This document shows positions 1-13,931 of a DNA stretch of 64,000 nt, piece by piece. The notes beneath the pieces were generated by a model. That model saw only the letters and a program-made list of their open reading frames with translations, ran no database searches and had not been told where the DNA came from. The DNA comes from Sphagnum magellanicum (taxonomy: Eukaryota > Streptophyta > Sphagnopsida > Sphagnales > Sphagnaceae): NCBI GenBank assembly GCA_021904315.1, contig CM038910.1:26174256-26238255 (forward strand), in the 5' to 3' direction. Numbering within the stretch: position 1 is the first letter of the stretch; each line of letters opens with the position of its first letter. Both the position numbers and the translations under genes were made by a program.

Positions 1-2339
1 TGGAAAGCACCTCTTCAAGTATGTGTTACATGCATTGACTAAGCTGTATGTGTCATTGTTTCAACATGCAGTCAAAAATCCTCCTTTACTGATGCTCTCT
101 TTGGAGTTGCCTAGCTTTCTTCTTAACGGGTCCTTGCTTTGTATGTGACTCTCTTTCCTCACAATGGATTGGGTTCATTTGAGCCAACAATAAAAAGAAT
201 TACCTTTTCAGTTGCCATGATCCTGGCCTATTTGAGGAAGGGCCCTCATTATGGAAAAAAATCATCCTCAAGCCTGTTGTACCTAACTGATGCAAAAGAA
301 GGCCTTTACTTGGCAGAGGTTTCTTCTTTCCTGCATGGTTTGTAAAAATATGTTTACTTATTTTTTGATGATGAGAGGCTCCAACTACTTGAGAGCATAC
401 AATCAAGGTTCACCTTAATTGACTATGCAAGAAGAAGGGTAAATTCTAAATATAATGTTGGGATTGCAAATAGAAGAACTCGAAGAATTATATTGAGCTC
501 ACAGCCATTATGAGAAGACGAAAAAGTGGCATACTCCTTGATAAGAGCGTATCTAATCTTGGAAATGTTACATATCACATCTTCATAAAATGTTTACTTT
601 CTGCTTTTTTTTGTGTGTAGAATAATTCTGTACGTTACACATGTCATTTGAGAAAATGCATGGTGAATATTTCCTTATGGTCCATACCATACAAATATCC
701 ATTGATGAAATAATGTATGTGCAATGTATTCAGTGTGTGTGTGTACATATGTGAATGAGAGCAAATCTTATACACAATTATTTGCAGAGTTTCTGTGCAT
801 GTGCATAAAGGACCCATTGTCATACTAGATAAATACCCAAAAAAAGTTACAATGTTCAAAAAAAAATATTGAACCAAACATTTTTATTTTCTTAATCACT
901 ATCGTTGCAGGTTAACAATAAAATCACTGAGCTTCTAGCCATGAACCACTCAAAATATATTGGTAGGTGCCAAGGTTCAATTTGCAGTCAACAACCATTG
1001 TCACACAAGTATTGAATAGCTACTAAATAGAAGTCTCCAAAAAGTCAAGAATCTTGAGTAAATAATCTGAAACTAAAAGATGTGTGATGAGGGAAATGTC
1101 AAATACACTAAGCCTAGGCAGACAACAAACAAAGGAACCAAAGACTTGGTCTCCCCTCTTAGGTGGGTCATTTGTCTTCTTCGACGATGGGTGTTCCCAA
1201 TTTTTTCCTTCTATTTCCCCCTTTTTTGGTTACTTTGGTTTATTTATGGTTGGCAGGGTTTCATCATACACGACTTTCTATTCCCTTCTTTTCTTCATGC
1301 AGTATCATGTGTTTTTCAAATCAAAGTTGTACTCCTTCTTGGCAATGTGTTCACGTCTGCCATCCCAGTTCCGAGTTCCCCTACTTGCCAGACTGGTTAT
1401 TTAGTGCACATATTTTGCAGGTTGATTATGTTCCCTAGCAGCACCGACCACCAACATTAAATATGGATGGTAAGTGATCTTTAAACAGGTTTCTGTTGGC
1501 TTCCAGTTAGCTTAGTTGCTGGTTTTGCTACCCACTCACTAATTAGTGAGTAAAGTTCTCACATGTCGCTGTTTTTATTATCTACTTACTACTTACATCT
1601 GTATAATCCATTTATGTACCTAGTAATCACCTATATATATATGTGGACCTTACACATTACAGAATGGGTTACCAAGGTGAAACCAAATATTAACTTAGTT
1701 GGGGTCAATTTACTGCCGAGTTATAATGGGCATATAGTGGGGGGGGGGGGCGCTGGTTCATTCTGGACCAGCCTGTGAGTGCTGTGCCTTTTGAAAACTT
1801 GTTTAATTGATCGATTGATTGGCCGGGGGGGGGGGGGTTTGTTTTTTCCCCCCATAACTTACCTCAACAGCCCCTTTTTTTTCTCGCGAAAATCGTCAGG
1901 TGGCGAATTATGTTTTTTCTCTTGCGAAGAATCTGGTGATTTTTGCAGTCTTCCATCGGTAGAAGTCATATTACAATAGAAGAAACATCGCCAAATAGCG
2001 ACCCCTTTGTAAGCCACTTGTAGCCAGAATCATAGAAGGACCATAACTATCTAGCTTAATGTTTGAAAATTAATTTCAGATTTAGCTAAATATTCCTCGG
2101 GACGATCGCCATGTCAGCTGAATCATCCAAGTGACTGTCGCCACTCCAACGCTTTCACAAAATTGAAAAAAAAGGGGCCGAGGCTCATCATCAGGCTCAG
2201 GGTCCGCATCCAATACTACTCTTTCACCCAAACCGACTGCATTTATTTGAAGTGTTAATATACTATTCAAGTACATTTGCAATTTCGAAGTAGTAAGTAG
2301 TGAGTATGGCATTGTTTTCCACCTTATGACTCATGACTG
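1..2339. other. Non-coding left arm of copy A with poly-G tracts
   Basis: No gene is supported here; short open frames lack coding character and are not kept in copy B. Two long G runs lie at 1,739-1,750 (12 G) and 1,825-1,837 (13 G). Copy B has shorter, interrupted G runs at the matching places (about 28,790 and 28,870). The counterpart in copy B is 24,429-29,450, split by the plastid-containing insert. Confidence 0.6.
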
Positions 2340-2707
2340 GTTTCTTTAAGGGGAAAGAAAGTCCAGAGTTGCTCACGCGTTTTTGGAGATCGCGTTTCTA
2401 ATTTCCAAGCTCTGTTTCTTCCTATTTGCGCGTCTCGTTGCGAAGAGTTGGGTGCTGCGCTAGTGGGCGTTTGATTTGGTGCGCACGGGTTTGAGTATCT
2501 GGTTAAGGCATAGTCATCTGCAGGGCAGCATCCAAGGGGTTTTGATTTCCAGTGCATCCAGTGCTTACTGCGAATTTGGTGCTGGGCAGCAGCTTAGTTT
2601 GGAGGGAGTTTGATTTGAGAGCATCAGGGAAACGAGCTGCTTGACCTTGCCACGTGCTGAACGTTTCTGCAGAGGAAAAAAATCGAACAGTTCAATTCCA
2701 AGACAAG
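2340..2707 (+). promoter_or_regulatory. Putative 5' leader exon of NB-ARC/TPR gene A
   Basis: A locally GC-richer, well-conserved stretch ends in a consensus splice donor (CAAG then GTATTG at 2,708). Copy B has the same sequence ending CAAG/GTAATA at 29,823/29,824. This fits a non-coding first exon, with an intron running towards the ATG at 3,755; one possible acceptor is the AG just before GTGATACATAATGG. The transcription start and acceptor are inferred only. Confidence 0.35.
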
Positions 2708-2902
2708 GTATTGTAATTCCAGCGCAACCTATAACATGTGTATATTTATGCTGCATGCTTCCATATCACACTGGCCTTAATTCGTTTGAGATTGGCATAT
2801 GGATGTTTCCTAATTTGATTCAACTCATGACCAAAAAACGCCAGTTGCTCCAGGAAAGAGCACTGGGCTGTACAAAAAGAGGAACACTACGAACATGTTG
2901 TT

Positions 2903-2929
2903 AGTCTTGTCTTGTCTTGTCTTGTCTTC
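2903..2929. repeat. CTTGT pentanucleotide microsatellite
   Basis: About five tandem TCTTG units lie in the presumed leader intron of gene A. The same short array is found in copy B near 30,017-30,043. Confidence 0.8.
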
Positions 2930-3754
2930 ATACCAATGAAAATTTCTGGTTGGGTTCTACTTCATCTAATAGGCGGAAAGACTTACAGTTGATAGAAACC
3001 TTGACGTACTTGACCAGTGCCAAAGCGCGGTCAACAAAACTCACCTCCTCCACAGCAACAGTGACCAAAAACATTGTGCTTCAAAATTGAGAAATCCCTT
3101 ATTTGCTTCATATCAATGTAAAACATTCCTTTGGTGTGAAGTTTTGTTTGCAGATGCAATTCCCTGATTTTTCCTTCTGAACATGCACTCTGGTGCAACA
3201 AACGCTAGGGACAATCAGGTTATCCATGGGTGTGCACGTTAGTTTTCAAAAGAGAAAATACCCCTATAAGGATCATATTAACTTACTATCCTATCGGATA
3301 TCCTATTCGCTTCTGCAAATTGATAATACACCTACCTCCTTGAATGATACTAGCAGGAGGTTGACATGCAAGCTATTAAGTTTATAGCTTCTGAGATTTG
3401 CCAATAAAACATTCATAAAGTCTTTAGCTCATTAAATACATGTATGCAAATGTACTCTTTTAATGTGCAGTTTTCGAAGTATGTGCGACTAAACTTGTGA
3501 TATCTTCACGTTGAACATTCAAGGACATTTCAACTCAAGTATGTACCAGAAGAATTTGACTTCTATCTTAATGTCTTTCATTGAAATTCGTGGGCCACAT
3601 TTTTGAAACATTCCTAAATATTTCATGTCTTTGTTGCTGTATTATTTTTAAGAGCATACCGTCCAAATCCAGAACATATGGAATTCAAGCCATAGGCAAG
3701 AATATAATCAATAAGGGATCACTGTATGGTCATGGGTGAAATAGGTGATACATA

Positions 3755-6700
3755 ATGGCGGAGTTAGCTATTGCAAGCAATACTCTCGAATTGGCAGGAC
3801 AGATTGGCAATTACTTACAAGTGTATCGCCAAAGGTGGAACCAAACATCGAAAGCAATATCGGACTTCGAGCGCCTTCATCATCAGCTAGCGACCGAGAA
3901 GGCAGAATGGGAACAAATGTTAAACGATTATGGTTTGACGAACGATCAGGGCCTTCGAACACGGTTTGAGACTGCCTCAAAACACCTTGACGAGGAAAGG
4001 CAGAGATTTAGCCACTTGCAAAATGACTGTTGCCTGTCATTTTGGACCGAAGCCAAAGCGTCTCCCGAAATATTGACAGATTCCATCGACAGCCTCATCG
4101 ATGATTTTGAACAAATACCAAATTTCTTGAGAGCTCGAGAAGATATAACACGAATGCTTGCAAGCAGAGCCAATGACACTCCGGATTCCTTAGGCTTCGG
4201 ATTGGATCCACGAATTGTCAGGTTGGAAGAGATCGAAGCTAAAGTGATGAAGGAACTTACTCCTGAAGCTAACAATAAAGTTGTGAATCTGTATGGAGAA
4301 GCTGGATCAGGAAAAACTTGCCTTGCAAAATCTATTGCATATCAAATTCATCATGCTGCAAATAATATGAGAAGCTCAAAATCGTCGTCAACCCACACAT
4401 CGATCAACGAAAACAACACAATGTTCGAGCATGGGGCGGTGTTTTTGACGTGTGACCCTGAAGCCAAGGACTGTGGAAAGTTGTGTGTTGAGATCCTGGG
4501 CAAAATAAGAGCACCAGGTCAAGACGCATGTGTAGACAAGGAATTGCCTGAAAAGTTGCGAGCAATGCGGAACCGTCTACTGACAAAACGCGTCCTTATC
4601 GTGTTCGACAACGTCATGAATTTGGAACAAATCAAGGGTCTTTTAGTGTTTGAAGCCACAGGGGTGAAATACCTCGTGACATCTCGATCTAAGGAAGTAT
4701 GGCCTGAAGCAAAGTGTGTACTCATGGATAAGCCTACTGAAAGCGAGGCACTCAAGATCCTGGCCAGAAGGGCTAAAATGCCAAATGATGAAATACCAAA
4801 AAACCTACTTGTAAGTGCTTCCAAGCTATATTGTTGTTGATTTCAGTTGCGTTGGAGATTTGGTACGGAGGCTATATTCTAATTAATAGCTACTGGCTAT
4901 GAAAGTCAAGATGCTTGCAACATCCTTTTTTTAAGAATCTTGGCTAAGTACTTGACTTGACTGTCACATGTTGAAGATGTGACCTGATGCTTCGTAAAAT
5001 GGGTATTTGTGGTTCATTTTTACAACTAAGCTTAGGCTGCCACATTTTAATTGTGGACATTCTAACGTACTAAACACATCAACATTTGCTATGGATGGGT
5101 GGTATTTATTTTATGCAGCGGTTAGTCTATAGACTCATCGACCGAGTTGGATACAACCTTTTGGCTCTCGCACTCATATTGAAGACAATGAAAGATCCAC
5201 TTCAAGAAGAATATTGGGAGCTTGCTCTTGAAGATTTCAATAGCATTGCTGATGATGCATCTCTCGTTCATACAAGACGTGTCGAAGCATTTGGTGAACC
5301 ATATCCTCATACCTTGTCTGTTGCAATGTTAATGGCCTTAGAAGGTTTACATGATAAGGCTCGAGACCTTTTGTATTTGCATGCACTATTTGGAGGCCAT
5401 GGTGTGCCAGAACCATTGTTAGGACTCGCTTTCAGAGCAAGTCATCCAAAGCTTTTACCTGGTGACTTTGTGAGAGCAAGGGATGAATTGGAAGAGCTTG
5501 ATTTGATCCAACTAGAGTGTCGTATTGATCCTCTTGACCATTTTACGAAGCGGACATGTGTGTTGAACCCTACTCGTCGACTTTTGATTCGCAAGAAGAA
5601 GCAAGGGGAGGTCAGCGCAAAGCTTGTTGCATTATTGAACAACAGTGCCTTTAAAGAGGGCAACCAGGACATAGATGCTCTATTAGCAGTCCTTTGTTTA
5701 TTTTACATTGTTCAGCTTTCGGGAACGCATGCGGATGAAAATAAATTCTTAACAGAAGAAGCGGCCGAGAAGATGGAGGAGGCAAGAAAGGTTTTGAAGT
5801 TGAAACCCTTCACGGAAGAATCTGGAAGGCTCTACTCCGAACTAATTTCGATTATAGAACCTTTAATCCATCTATTGCATTTGTCAAAGAAAGGTGAAGG
5901 GTGGGAACTAGAACGTCAAGAATCAGCAAGGAAGGTATGTTTATTAACCGTTAATGTGGCCATGTTAATACAATTGTCTATTATCTTGTTTTTAGTTCTT
6001 CCATCCCATTTAATTTCAAATTCATGACAACACATTGTTTGTGGGATCATAGACCTATCTAGAAATTGATGGTGAGCACATCTTGCATAATTTGATAAAA
6101 TATTTATGGTTTAGACTTTTGATTCTTAAATATTAAAACTTACAAGATTTAGCGGGTTAGGTGCAATTTGCAAACTAAGACAGTTAGTTCATTTACACTT
6201 TTAAAGAAATGTATTTGGAACGTTTATTTCTTTCCTACACATGTTCCTATAAGTTCTAAGAATAAGTTTGTTGCAAAACTTTCCATTGTTAATATCTTTG
6301 CAAATAAAGTTCAGGGATCATATAGCCAACGTAAACGGATTAATCCAGCTTGATGGTTAGACATTTATAGCATTAGATCCTCTATATTAAATGTTTAACA
6401 TGACTTTGGAACATATGAACAGGATAGGTTTATCAATGAGTCTTAAATGTGAAAACATGACAAAACTTATTACGTTAGCTACATATTCCAAACCAAACAA
6501 AACAGTTCATTTAGATGTTTCAAGAATGTATTTGGAATATTTATTTATTTCACACATGTTCACAAAATTTTGTAACAGTAAAATTGGAGTACATTTGTTG
6601 GACAACTTTTCATTACTAATATAGTTGCAATTAAAACTCAATTGCTTTACTTGTTGGCAGGTGATCATGAATTACATTCAAAAAGGTCATGTGGACGACA

Positions 6701-9110
6701 CAATAGTTTCCCAATTACTCCAAGTACATCAAACATTTCTTGTGGACGACAAAAGAGTTTCCCAATTACTTCAAGTACATCAAACGTTTTTCTTCACATG
6801 TTTTTTTTTAATGGATGTACTTTGGCGTGCCAAATCATCTACAATGCGAAACCAAACAATAGTATTTGGTAAATATATTAACCTCTTAAGTGCTTTGATT
6901 TATAAAAAGTGATTTTTGAATAGGTTAATTTTCTTTCATCAAATCAAAAATAATCTTTTCATAAATGCATGAAGTATATTAATCATTTTTTGTTGCACAC
7001 AATTTATTGTGGAAGGTCATTGGTTTTGACCTTCAACCTAGGTTGCTAAACAACAGAAGGATACTCCTTGGTAAATAGATCAAACTTTAAGTATTCCCAT
7101 TTTAAATGAATTCAACAATTCCCTTTGATAAAGCAAAAATTCAAGGCATGTCAGATTTGACATTCATGGTTTTAGAACATATATAACCTAACTAGTCAAA
7201 TACATATGGCATATTCATAACCCAAGGTAAACCTGTTAATTATTAACTATTATCTTTCACCGAAAAAAAACTCTGCAAAGACTCAATAAGAAAGGAACTT
7301 TGGCCTCAACAATATTGGGGATAGAGAAAGAAAATTATATGTTATTTGATGTCAATTCTAAACCCCTTTGATCACTCCTAACATGATAATGGGGTTACAA
7401 TTCTAGGTTAAATGCCTTGTCGAGGTCTCCTAATTGTTCAAGAATTAATTCTTGTTTTCTTATATAACGCAGAAGAGGAAATTGAAGGAGAATCCAACGA
7501 AAAAAATAAGGTGTTGGAACAAACTCCGGTGGTTTTAATTGGGAAGTATATGGATCTCCTTCATTCGGGTGATTCCAATTTTGAGCTCTTGATCCATATC
7601 AAATTTACAATTACTCAAGCAATTGATAAGAGGAACTGCGACTATGTTCTTGAACATACATCTTTATTGGAAAAGATTGACAATATGGTGCTTCTTGAGG
7701 TGGGCCATAACCTAAAATGGGGTCTAGCTTTATTGGAACTGTTTAAATCATCAACAGCCAAGAAGGCAATTGCTAATTATCCAAGATTTTTGGAATCACT
7801 CATCAATGAATTCTACAATTCAATGTCACATGATATTGGGGGGTGCGAACTTGATATTGTATGTTTATTATGTGGTTTAGCTGAAATAACAACGGTGGCC
7901 ATGAAATTGGTAACATCCCCATCAAATTTTATTCCAAAGCTACTCGAATTAATAAGCATACGAGCTACAGATGTTGACTTATACAAATTCCCCAACTACA
8001 GATATTTTGGAGAGTTGCTGAAGTTGGTGGGAATGCTTTCAAGAGTTGTGTCTCAGATAGATGACAACATCACTAGAAGTGTTTTTGCTTCTGCTCCTGA
8101 GATTTTGGAGAGGCTTTTGGAGAAGCTTTTATTAGATGCCAATGTCTCTTTGACTACAGAAGATTTAAAGTCTACGATTAAGGCCCTCACTTTAATTGAC
8201 CCCATCAAAGGCAATGGTTTCACCATAAATTTGACATCACCAGATTTGTTTGAGGCAAGAGGAGAGGCCAATCTCGTTTTGGGATTACACAAAGAAGCAC
8301 TTGCAGATTTTGAAGCAGCTCTCAACTATTGTGAAAATGATAAATGGAAACAAAAAACCTGTATTTTAAGGTGAGTGTGTGTAGTGTTGCAAATTTTCAT
8401 ATCACATTTTATTTTGATTTATTTATGTATTTCTTGATTTGATCATGTATTACACAATTGTAGTTGAAAAAAATGTTGTGTTATTTTATTTGACTTTCTT
8501 TTGTAACGTTTTATTAGATTTTTGAAGGGGTAGAGGACTATAAGGTATTTGAAAATGTGGACAAATAGATTCAAGAAGATGGATATTAAATAATGATTCT
8601 ACTAGAAAGGAAAAAAGCGTTATTGAAATGGAAATGGTAAACTAGAAAAGAATTATGTCCAATTTGTTGTATAATTTGTACTCTTGTTGTTTAATAGTTC
8701 CATGTAGTATATCTAAGGGAATGTATTGTTTTGACAGGTGTGTGTTTTGCAAAGCTAAATTGGAAAACTATAAGGCTGCACTTCATGATGCAGACAATGT
8801 GGTCACAAATTTTGAAAAATCCCCTGCCACTTTGCAAGAAAGAGGAGTGGTGAAAGAGATGATGGGAGATTATGAAGGAGCAATAGAGGATTTGACCAAA
8901 GCACTATGTGAAGGTGGCCCAGATTATGAGTGCTTGAAGCATCGAGCATATGCACGTTTCAAGTTGGGATTGGAAATAGAAGCCCGCCAAGATGCAGAGA
9001 TGGCAAACCAATTAGGTGTGCCAGATTATGTTGAGAAGAACATGGTTAGGGGTACGATGTTCCTTGGAATTCTACCAGTACCTGAATTTTTAGGCTATAA
9101 GCTCACATAA
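3755..9110 (+). CDS. NB-ARC / TPR immune-receptor-like protein, copy A
   Basis: Five exons: 3,755-4,810; 5,119-5,934; 6,661-6,868; 7,473-8,370; 8,738-9,110 (1,116 aa). Introns are GT-AG and phases agree (0, 0, 1, 2). The start has good context (ATAATGG). Residues 1-150 are helical and charged. NB-ARC: P-loop GEAGSGKT at 181-188, kinase-2 LIVFDNV near 281-287 with Asp285, RNBS-B TSR at 309-311, GLPL-like GYNLLALAL at 363-371. A winged-helix region runs to about 515, but the MHD position reads LNP (501-503). Exon 4 (about 694-950) is all-helical, ARM-like, and residues 950-1,090 form three or four TPRs. No LRR, TIR or membrane segment is seen. By family this is a STAND ATPase/NLR acting in the cytosol; ligand and partners are unknown. 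The paralogue lies 27 kb downstream. Confidence 0.88.
6691..6792 (+). repeat. In-frame 51-bp tandem duplication inside exon 3 of gene A
   Basis: Two adjacent 51-bp units start at 6,691 and 6,742. They add 17 residues (VDD..VSQLLQVHQTF twice) without breaking the frame. Copy B has a single unit, so its exon 3 is 157 bp against 208 bp here. Confidence 0.9.
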
Positions 9111-9299
9111 TTTGTCTATAAGTTTGATTTTTTTACCCATGACTGCAAGGTTTTCAAATTCATGTCATGGCTTAGGAGTCTATTTTTTCCTTCAAGTTGT
9201 CTTTTGCAAACTCTTGCAGCAAGGACCAAATCTTGAAAACCTAACATCAATTCCTTTCTAACTTTTTTTTGCACCCATGCATGCCCACCTAGAATTTAT

Positions 9300-9560
9300 A
9301 TTGTAAATATTATATTGGGGTTGAGGAAGGCCTAAGGGGGCTATAGGGTTATAAGGTTTAGGAAGCTATGACTATTGGGCTATATTAGGCTATTAATCTA
9401 AATGATCTATATGACTATATTGGTTATATGGTCTATGGGTTATATGACTATTTGACCTATGGGCAATATGGCTATGGGCTCTAGACTGGATGACATTATG
9501 GCCTAAGGGTTATATGGTTATAGGTTAATGAGACTACATGCTATGGGTTTAAGGTTTTGA
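9300..9560. repeat. Degenerate GGCTATATG/ATGGGTTATATG-type low-complexity tract
   Basis: Just 3' of gene A there is a run of short purine/pyrimidine words (CTATATGACTAT, TATGGGCTATAT and variants). It carries no open frame. The same tract follows gene B at about 36,410-36,640. Confidence 0.7.
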
Positions 9561-9990
9561 GTTTTTGGTTTTAGCATTTCATTTAGGGTTTGCGTTTGGT
9601 TTTTCATTAAATTTTAGGTTTAACTTTTGGGGTTTATAATTCAGTTTTTTAAATTTGGGTTTGGTCTTTTTGAAGATTAGGTTTTACGATTTATTTTCTA
9701 AGGTTTAGGCCTTGGAAATTTTGAATTTATTTTTAAGGTTTATGTTTGCTATTTTTAGGGTTTCAATTTTCGAATTAACTTTCGAGGTTTAGGATTTGAA
9801 GTTTTAGGTTTTACATTTTAAAATTGTGTTTAAGATCTAAAGTTAACATTTAGGGTTTGAAATTTAGGGTTTAAAGTTGATTTAGGGTTTAGGTTAAAAA
9901 TTCAAGGTTTTAGGATTTGGATTTAAAGTTTGAAATTAAGCATTAAGATTTTCAGGTCTAAAATTTAAAATTTGTGGTTTGTGGACTTGA
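9560..9990. repeat. Degenerate interstitial TTTAGGG-like tract, copy A
   Basis: Many imperfect copies of TTTAGGGTTT, GGTTTAGG and TTAGGTTT occur in succession, all G-rich on the + strand. The plant telomere repeat is TTTAGGG. This looks like an old, decayed interstitial telomere-like array or a simple repeat that converged on that motif. No gene is seen here. Confidence 0.6.
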
Positions 9991-10019
9991 AAGAAACTTT
10001 AAACAATTTATAAAAAAGT

Positions 10020-13000
10020 TTGATTGCACAAACCCAATGTTTTCACATTAAATTACTAATTATGGGTCTATAATTGCTTTAACTTTTGCTCTAAAGTTTT
10101 CTTCTAAAATTATGTATCATAAATTTTTAGTCATCTTCAAATTCAAATTTATAATTTTTATTTTGTTCCCCCTTTCATAGTCAAATTTTTGCCTTTGGCC
10201 ATGTTTGAAACTTTCAAGCCACTAAGATCACTTGTTTCACTTTCCCCCCTAGGAACTGAGCAAATTCCATCTTCTTTGGATTCACCCATTATCCTTCACC
10301 TTTTTTAGAAGTTTGACGATGTTCCACCCAAGTCCAAAATTATTCAACTTTCTTTTGGAAATTGGAAAAAGTTCAATCTTTTATAAGTTATCAAACTTCA
10401 CAAGGCCACTTTATTTCCTAGCACACTTCCCTTATAAAGTTCATCCACTATCCCACTTCCCCTACAAAGTTCAAGTAACTTCCCAAACTTTCATTACCCT
10501 ATTTTTTCTAGTCAAATTTCCAAAATTCATCCATCGTCCCACTTCTGTCAAGAAGTTGACACAATTTTTTGCCTTAAGTTCATCCATTGTCTCATTTCCC
10601 ACAGAAACGAAAGTGAAAACAATTTCTTTCTTTGAGTTCATCCATCAGGCCATTTCTTTATATGTTTATTCATTGTCCAACTTTCCAAAAAATATAAAAG
10701 TATTGTACACAAGTTGGAAACTAAATAAAATTCCAAGTGAAGATGAATAAGTGATAAAATGGTTTTTCTCTTATTTGAATTTCAATCCTTTGATTTAAGG
10801 GGTTAATCTTAAAGGAATATATTGCAATAATGGATTTGTTTTAATAACTATTTTTTTGGTGTGGCCAATTTTTTCATCCTAGTGACCTCAAAAATTAAAA
10901 GAAGAATATTGTCACAAAATCCATGTAGTTGCAATTTTCACCATATTTCAACTACATTTATAGTTTGGGGCAATTTTTTTGCTAGTTTTCTACTATTTGG
11001 ACACTTTTTCAAAACCTATCACCAATTAATGCTAAATCTTTCTTGGGATGCTCACTAATGGTGCTACTTCATAAAAAGTGAAAAAGAAAAAAGAATTAAA
11101 TTACACAATCTTTAATAAAATATATTCCATTTTACAAACATCGTAATACCTTGGCACCTTCGACACAAATTATATATACATTACAAATGTTGAGATTCTC
11201 AAATATTATGTTTTTCAAAGAACAAATTTGTGTAAAGGAAAATGAAAAATATTTTGGAATATTAAAAACAAAAATTGAAATGGAATCTTCAAAATTCATT
11301 GATTATTCAATAGACATGTGTTGCAGTTGTCTTTATAGAGTGGTAGTCATAATTTGATCATGGCATCAAATATAGTAAAGGGTTTATTTTTACTTTTTAT
11401 TGAGCATTATTAGTGACATAGCTAAACTCATGTACCTTTTGCATTGAAAACTAAAATATGTTCTTTGATCATCATTAATGTTGTGGATGATATCCAACAA
11501 CACCAACATACATTGTAAAATATATATTATGATTCTTACATTGAATAAGAAAAGGTTATGGTATTTCATTGGTTAGTTCCTGTAACTTCATTCATTATTC
11601 ATGGATGCTAATCTATTTTACATCCATAATGGATGAACATCAGCAATCATTTTTTGATTCATCAAAATGCGTAAGCTTCAAAAATCATTTTTCATATTCA
11701 TCCATTTTGTCCAATGAATGAAACTGATATCTCATCATTTTCTTTCCATCCAAAATAGTTAGTTTAGAAATTAGTTTTCAAAGTTCATTGGAATTAGTTC
11801 CCAATAAGGACAATCCCCCTTATTACATTTAGTTTCTTTAGCACTAATTATGACCTTGCACCCATAGTCTTATTCATTCCATTCTTATTCCCATTTTTCA
11901 TGTTATGAATTAAATGCTTTTTCTTTTTCTTGGGCTAGCTCTCACATCCTTGTTCATGTTCATTATCTATTTTCTAAGGTTGGAACATATTTTTAGTCCT
12001 ATTTGTAGGTTGTCATACATATTATGCCGATTTAGAATTATGATTGTGGTTTTTTTTCATATTGTGACATTTGAGAAAAAATTCATTTTAGGCTTGCACA
12101 TATTATTGTTTAAAGTCATGTTTGCATGAAAAAATGTAGTTGCTTCCATGGCAAGGAAATACTTGTTGCTCTTAACGATATGCAACAAGAAAATTGAATT
12201 TATCCTAACATGGCCTTGACATCGCTTGCACCATTGTTATAATGTCAATGTGCATTGTTGAATGATTTCCAAGCAATTCTTGTTAAGTGCAACACCACCT
12301 TTGGAAATTCAAACAAAAAATTGCATGTCCACTATTAACCTAAATTGTTTCACCAAGGTTCATGCCTAGTAGCTACCATTGTTGTGTAATTTTATACAGA
12401 ACCATAAGTTTTAGGCTTTTAATTATTTTAGAATCAAAGAACAATCATTTTCAGTTTTTCGAAAAATCTAAATCAAAGAACCATCAATCTTGATTTTTTT
12501 AATTTAATTTTTTTAATAAATGACTATTAGTTTTTATGAAAAACTTGATAATGAATTAATAGTTTTATGGTTGGTTATTTGACTTTCTTAAAAACGAGAA
12601 CCATGGGTTATATACCAAGATTTGGTCTTTTAATTTTTTCAAAACCACATTTTTGAATCCTAGAAATTGCATTGATGAATTCTAGGAGTTTGTGTGTGTT
12701 TCTAACAATTGTCCAACATTAGGAGGTACATATGCCTAAGCTAGACTTAAGAAATTGGTAGATGATATTTGTGTGGGTGAGGTTGCATTCATGAATCAAT
12801 TTCAATTTGGATTATTTGGTTATATCATTTGAATGTTCAAATGTTACTCTTGTTTTCTCCCGATTAATTAATGATATTTTTAATATCAAATTTGTTCAAA
12901 TAAGTATAGGATGGCTTTGATAATCTTTTATGGAATGTTTCTTGTTCCATATTGGTGTTCGTCAATAACCGACCTAGCACATGAAAATTTGTTATATTAA

Positions 13001-13930
13001 ATTAACTTTGTCTTGGAATAACTTCAAATCCAGTTTGAACATTAAAATGTGGAAACCTATTATTTATGTCACCAAGAAATCCAATCGGATTCCATTGAAG
13101 CATTTAAACACATCAAATTTTCATTAATAGAACAATTAAAACATTAAGCATTATGTAATAACATTGGAGGTAATATGTTTCATGCAAGAGTATTTCACCT
13201 TGTCAAACTTGTTAACAATTCAAAATATCAATAACATTTTGTAATAAATCTTCAAACATTTTTTTTACAATCATGAAAAAATATAAAACAAAATAGAAAA
13301 ACAGTTTGTTGGGGAAATGCTAAATGGCATTGGGTGTAAGAAATATACAAAACACATCATTCCCAAATCCCTACAAGGCATAAAAATGGATGCATATCAC
13401 TTCACTTGGATTGAAGAAGTATTTCTTTTTGGCTTAATGTTGATTGATCTTCTCCTAGATTATAACATAAAACTTCCCTTGTCATTTGATTTTGATTTAA
13501 ACATCAAGCTACCCTTAGTATGTTGACTTAGTTGGTGACTTGGATTATTTGTAGCAAGTTTGGTTTGCAATGAGAGGAATGGGTAAAAAATTAAACAAGG
13601 ATGGGTTCCTAATTGTTCCAATTTGTTGTGATTGTATTGTTGGGGTTATTTTCCTTTTTAGAAAAGTAGGGGGAAAAATCATGAGAAAAGTGGTGGGGAA
13701 CTTTTATTGAAAAAAACTTTGAAGGGAAAATCTTGAATTGCATTTTTGCATAAACCCAATTTTAAAACTTGCTCCAACAAACATCAAATTACCATGATAT
13801 TGGGCAATTGGGTCCAAAATGAAAGTAAAACTTTGATCAAAATACTAGAGAATTGCAACATAAAATTCTGAATCCCATGCCTAGGTAGGTTGTGAGCTTC
13901 TTAGGTGTATAATGGAGGTCTATGCAAATA
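10020..13930. other. AT-rich intergenic DNA of copy A
   Basis: No gene is supported. At about 10,420-10,690 there are degenerate repeats built on CCACTTCCC and AAAGTTCATCCA, which create a spurious open frame. The rest is AT-rich with many short stops and is collinear with 37,150-41,030 in copy B. Confidence 0.6.
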
Positions 13931-13931
13931 G

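Noticed and set aside
1080-1460. Overlapping + strand frames of 91-126 codons
   Set aside because: Three frames are open at once in T-rich DNA; copy B lacks most of the region, and no family features are seen.
10313-10750. 145-codon + strand frame
   Set aside because: It lies in degenerate CCACTTCCC/AAAGTTCATCCA repeats, and the copy-B version has shifts and an earlier end. No coding signature.
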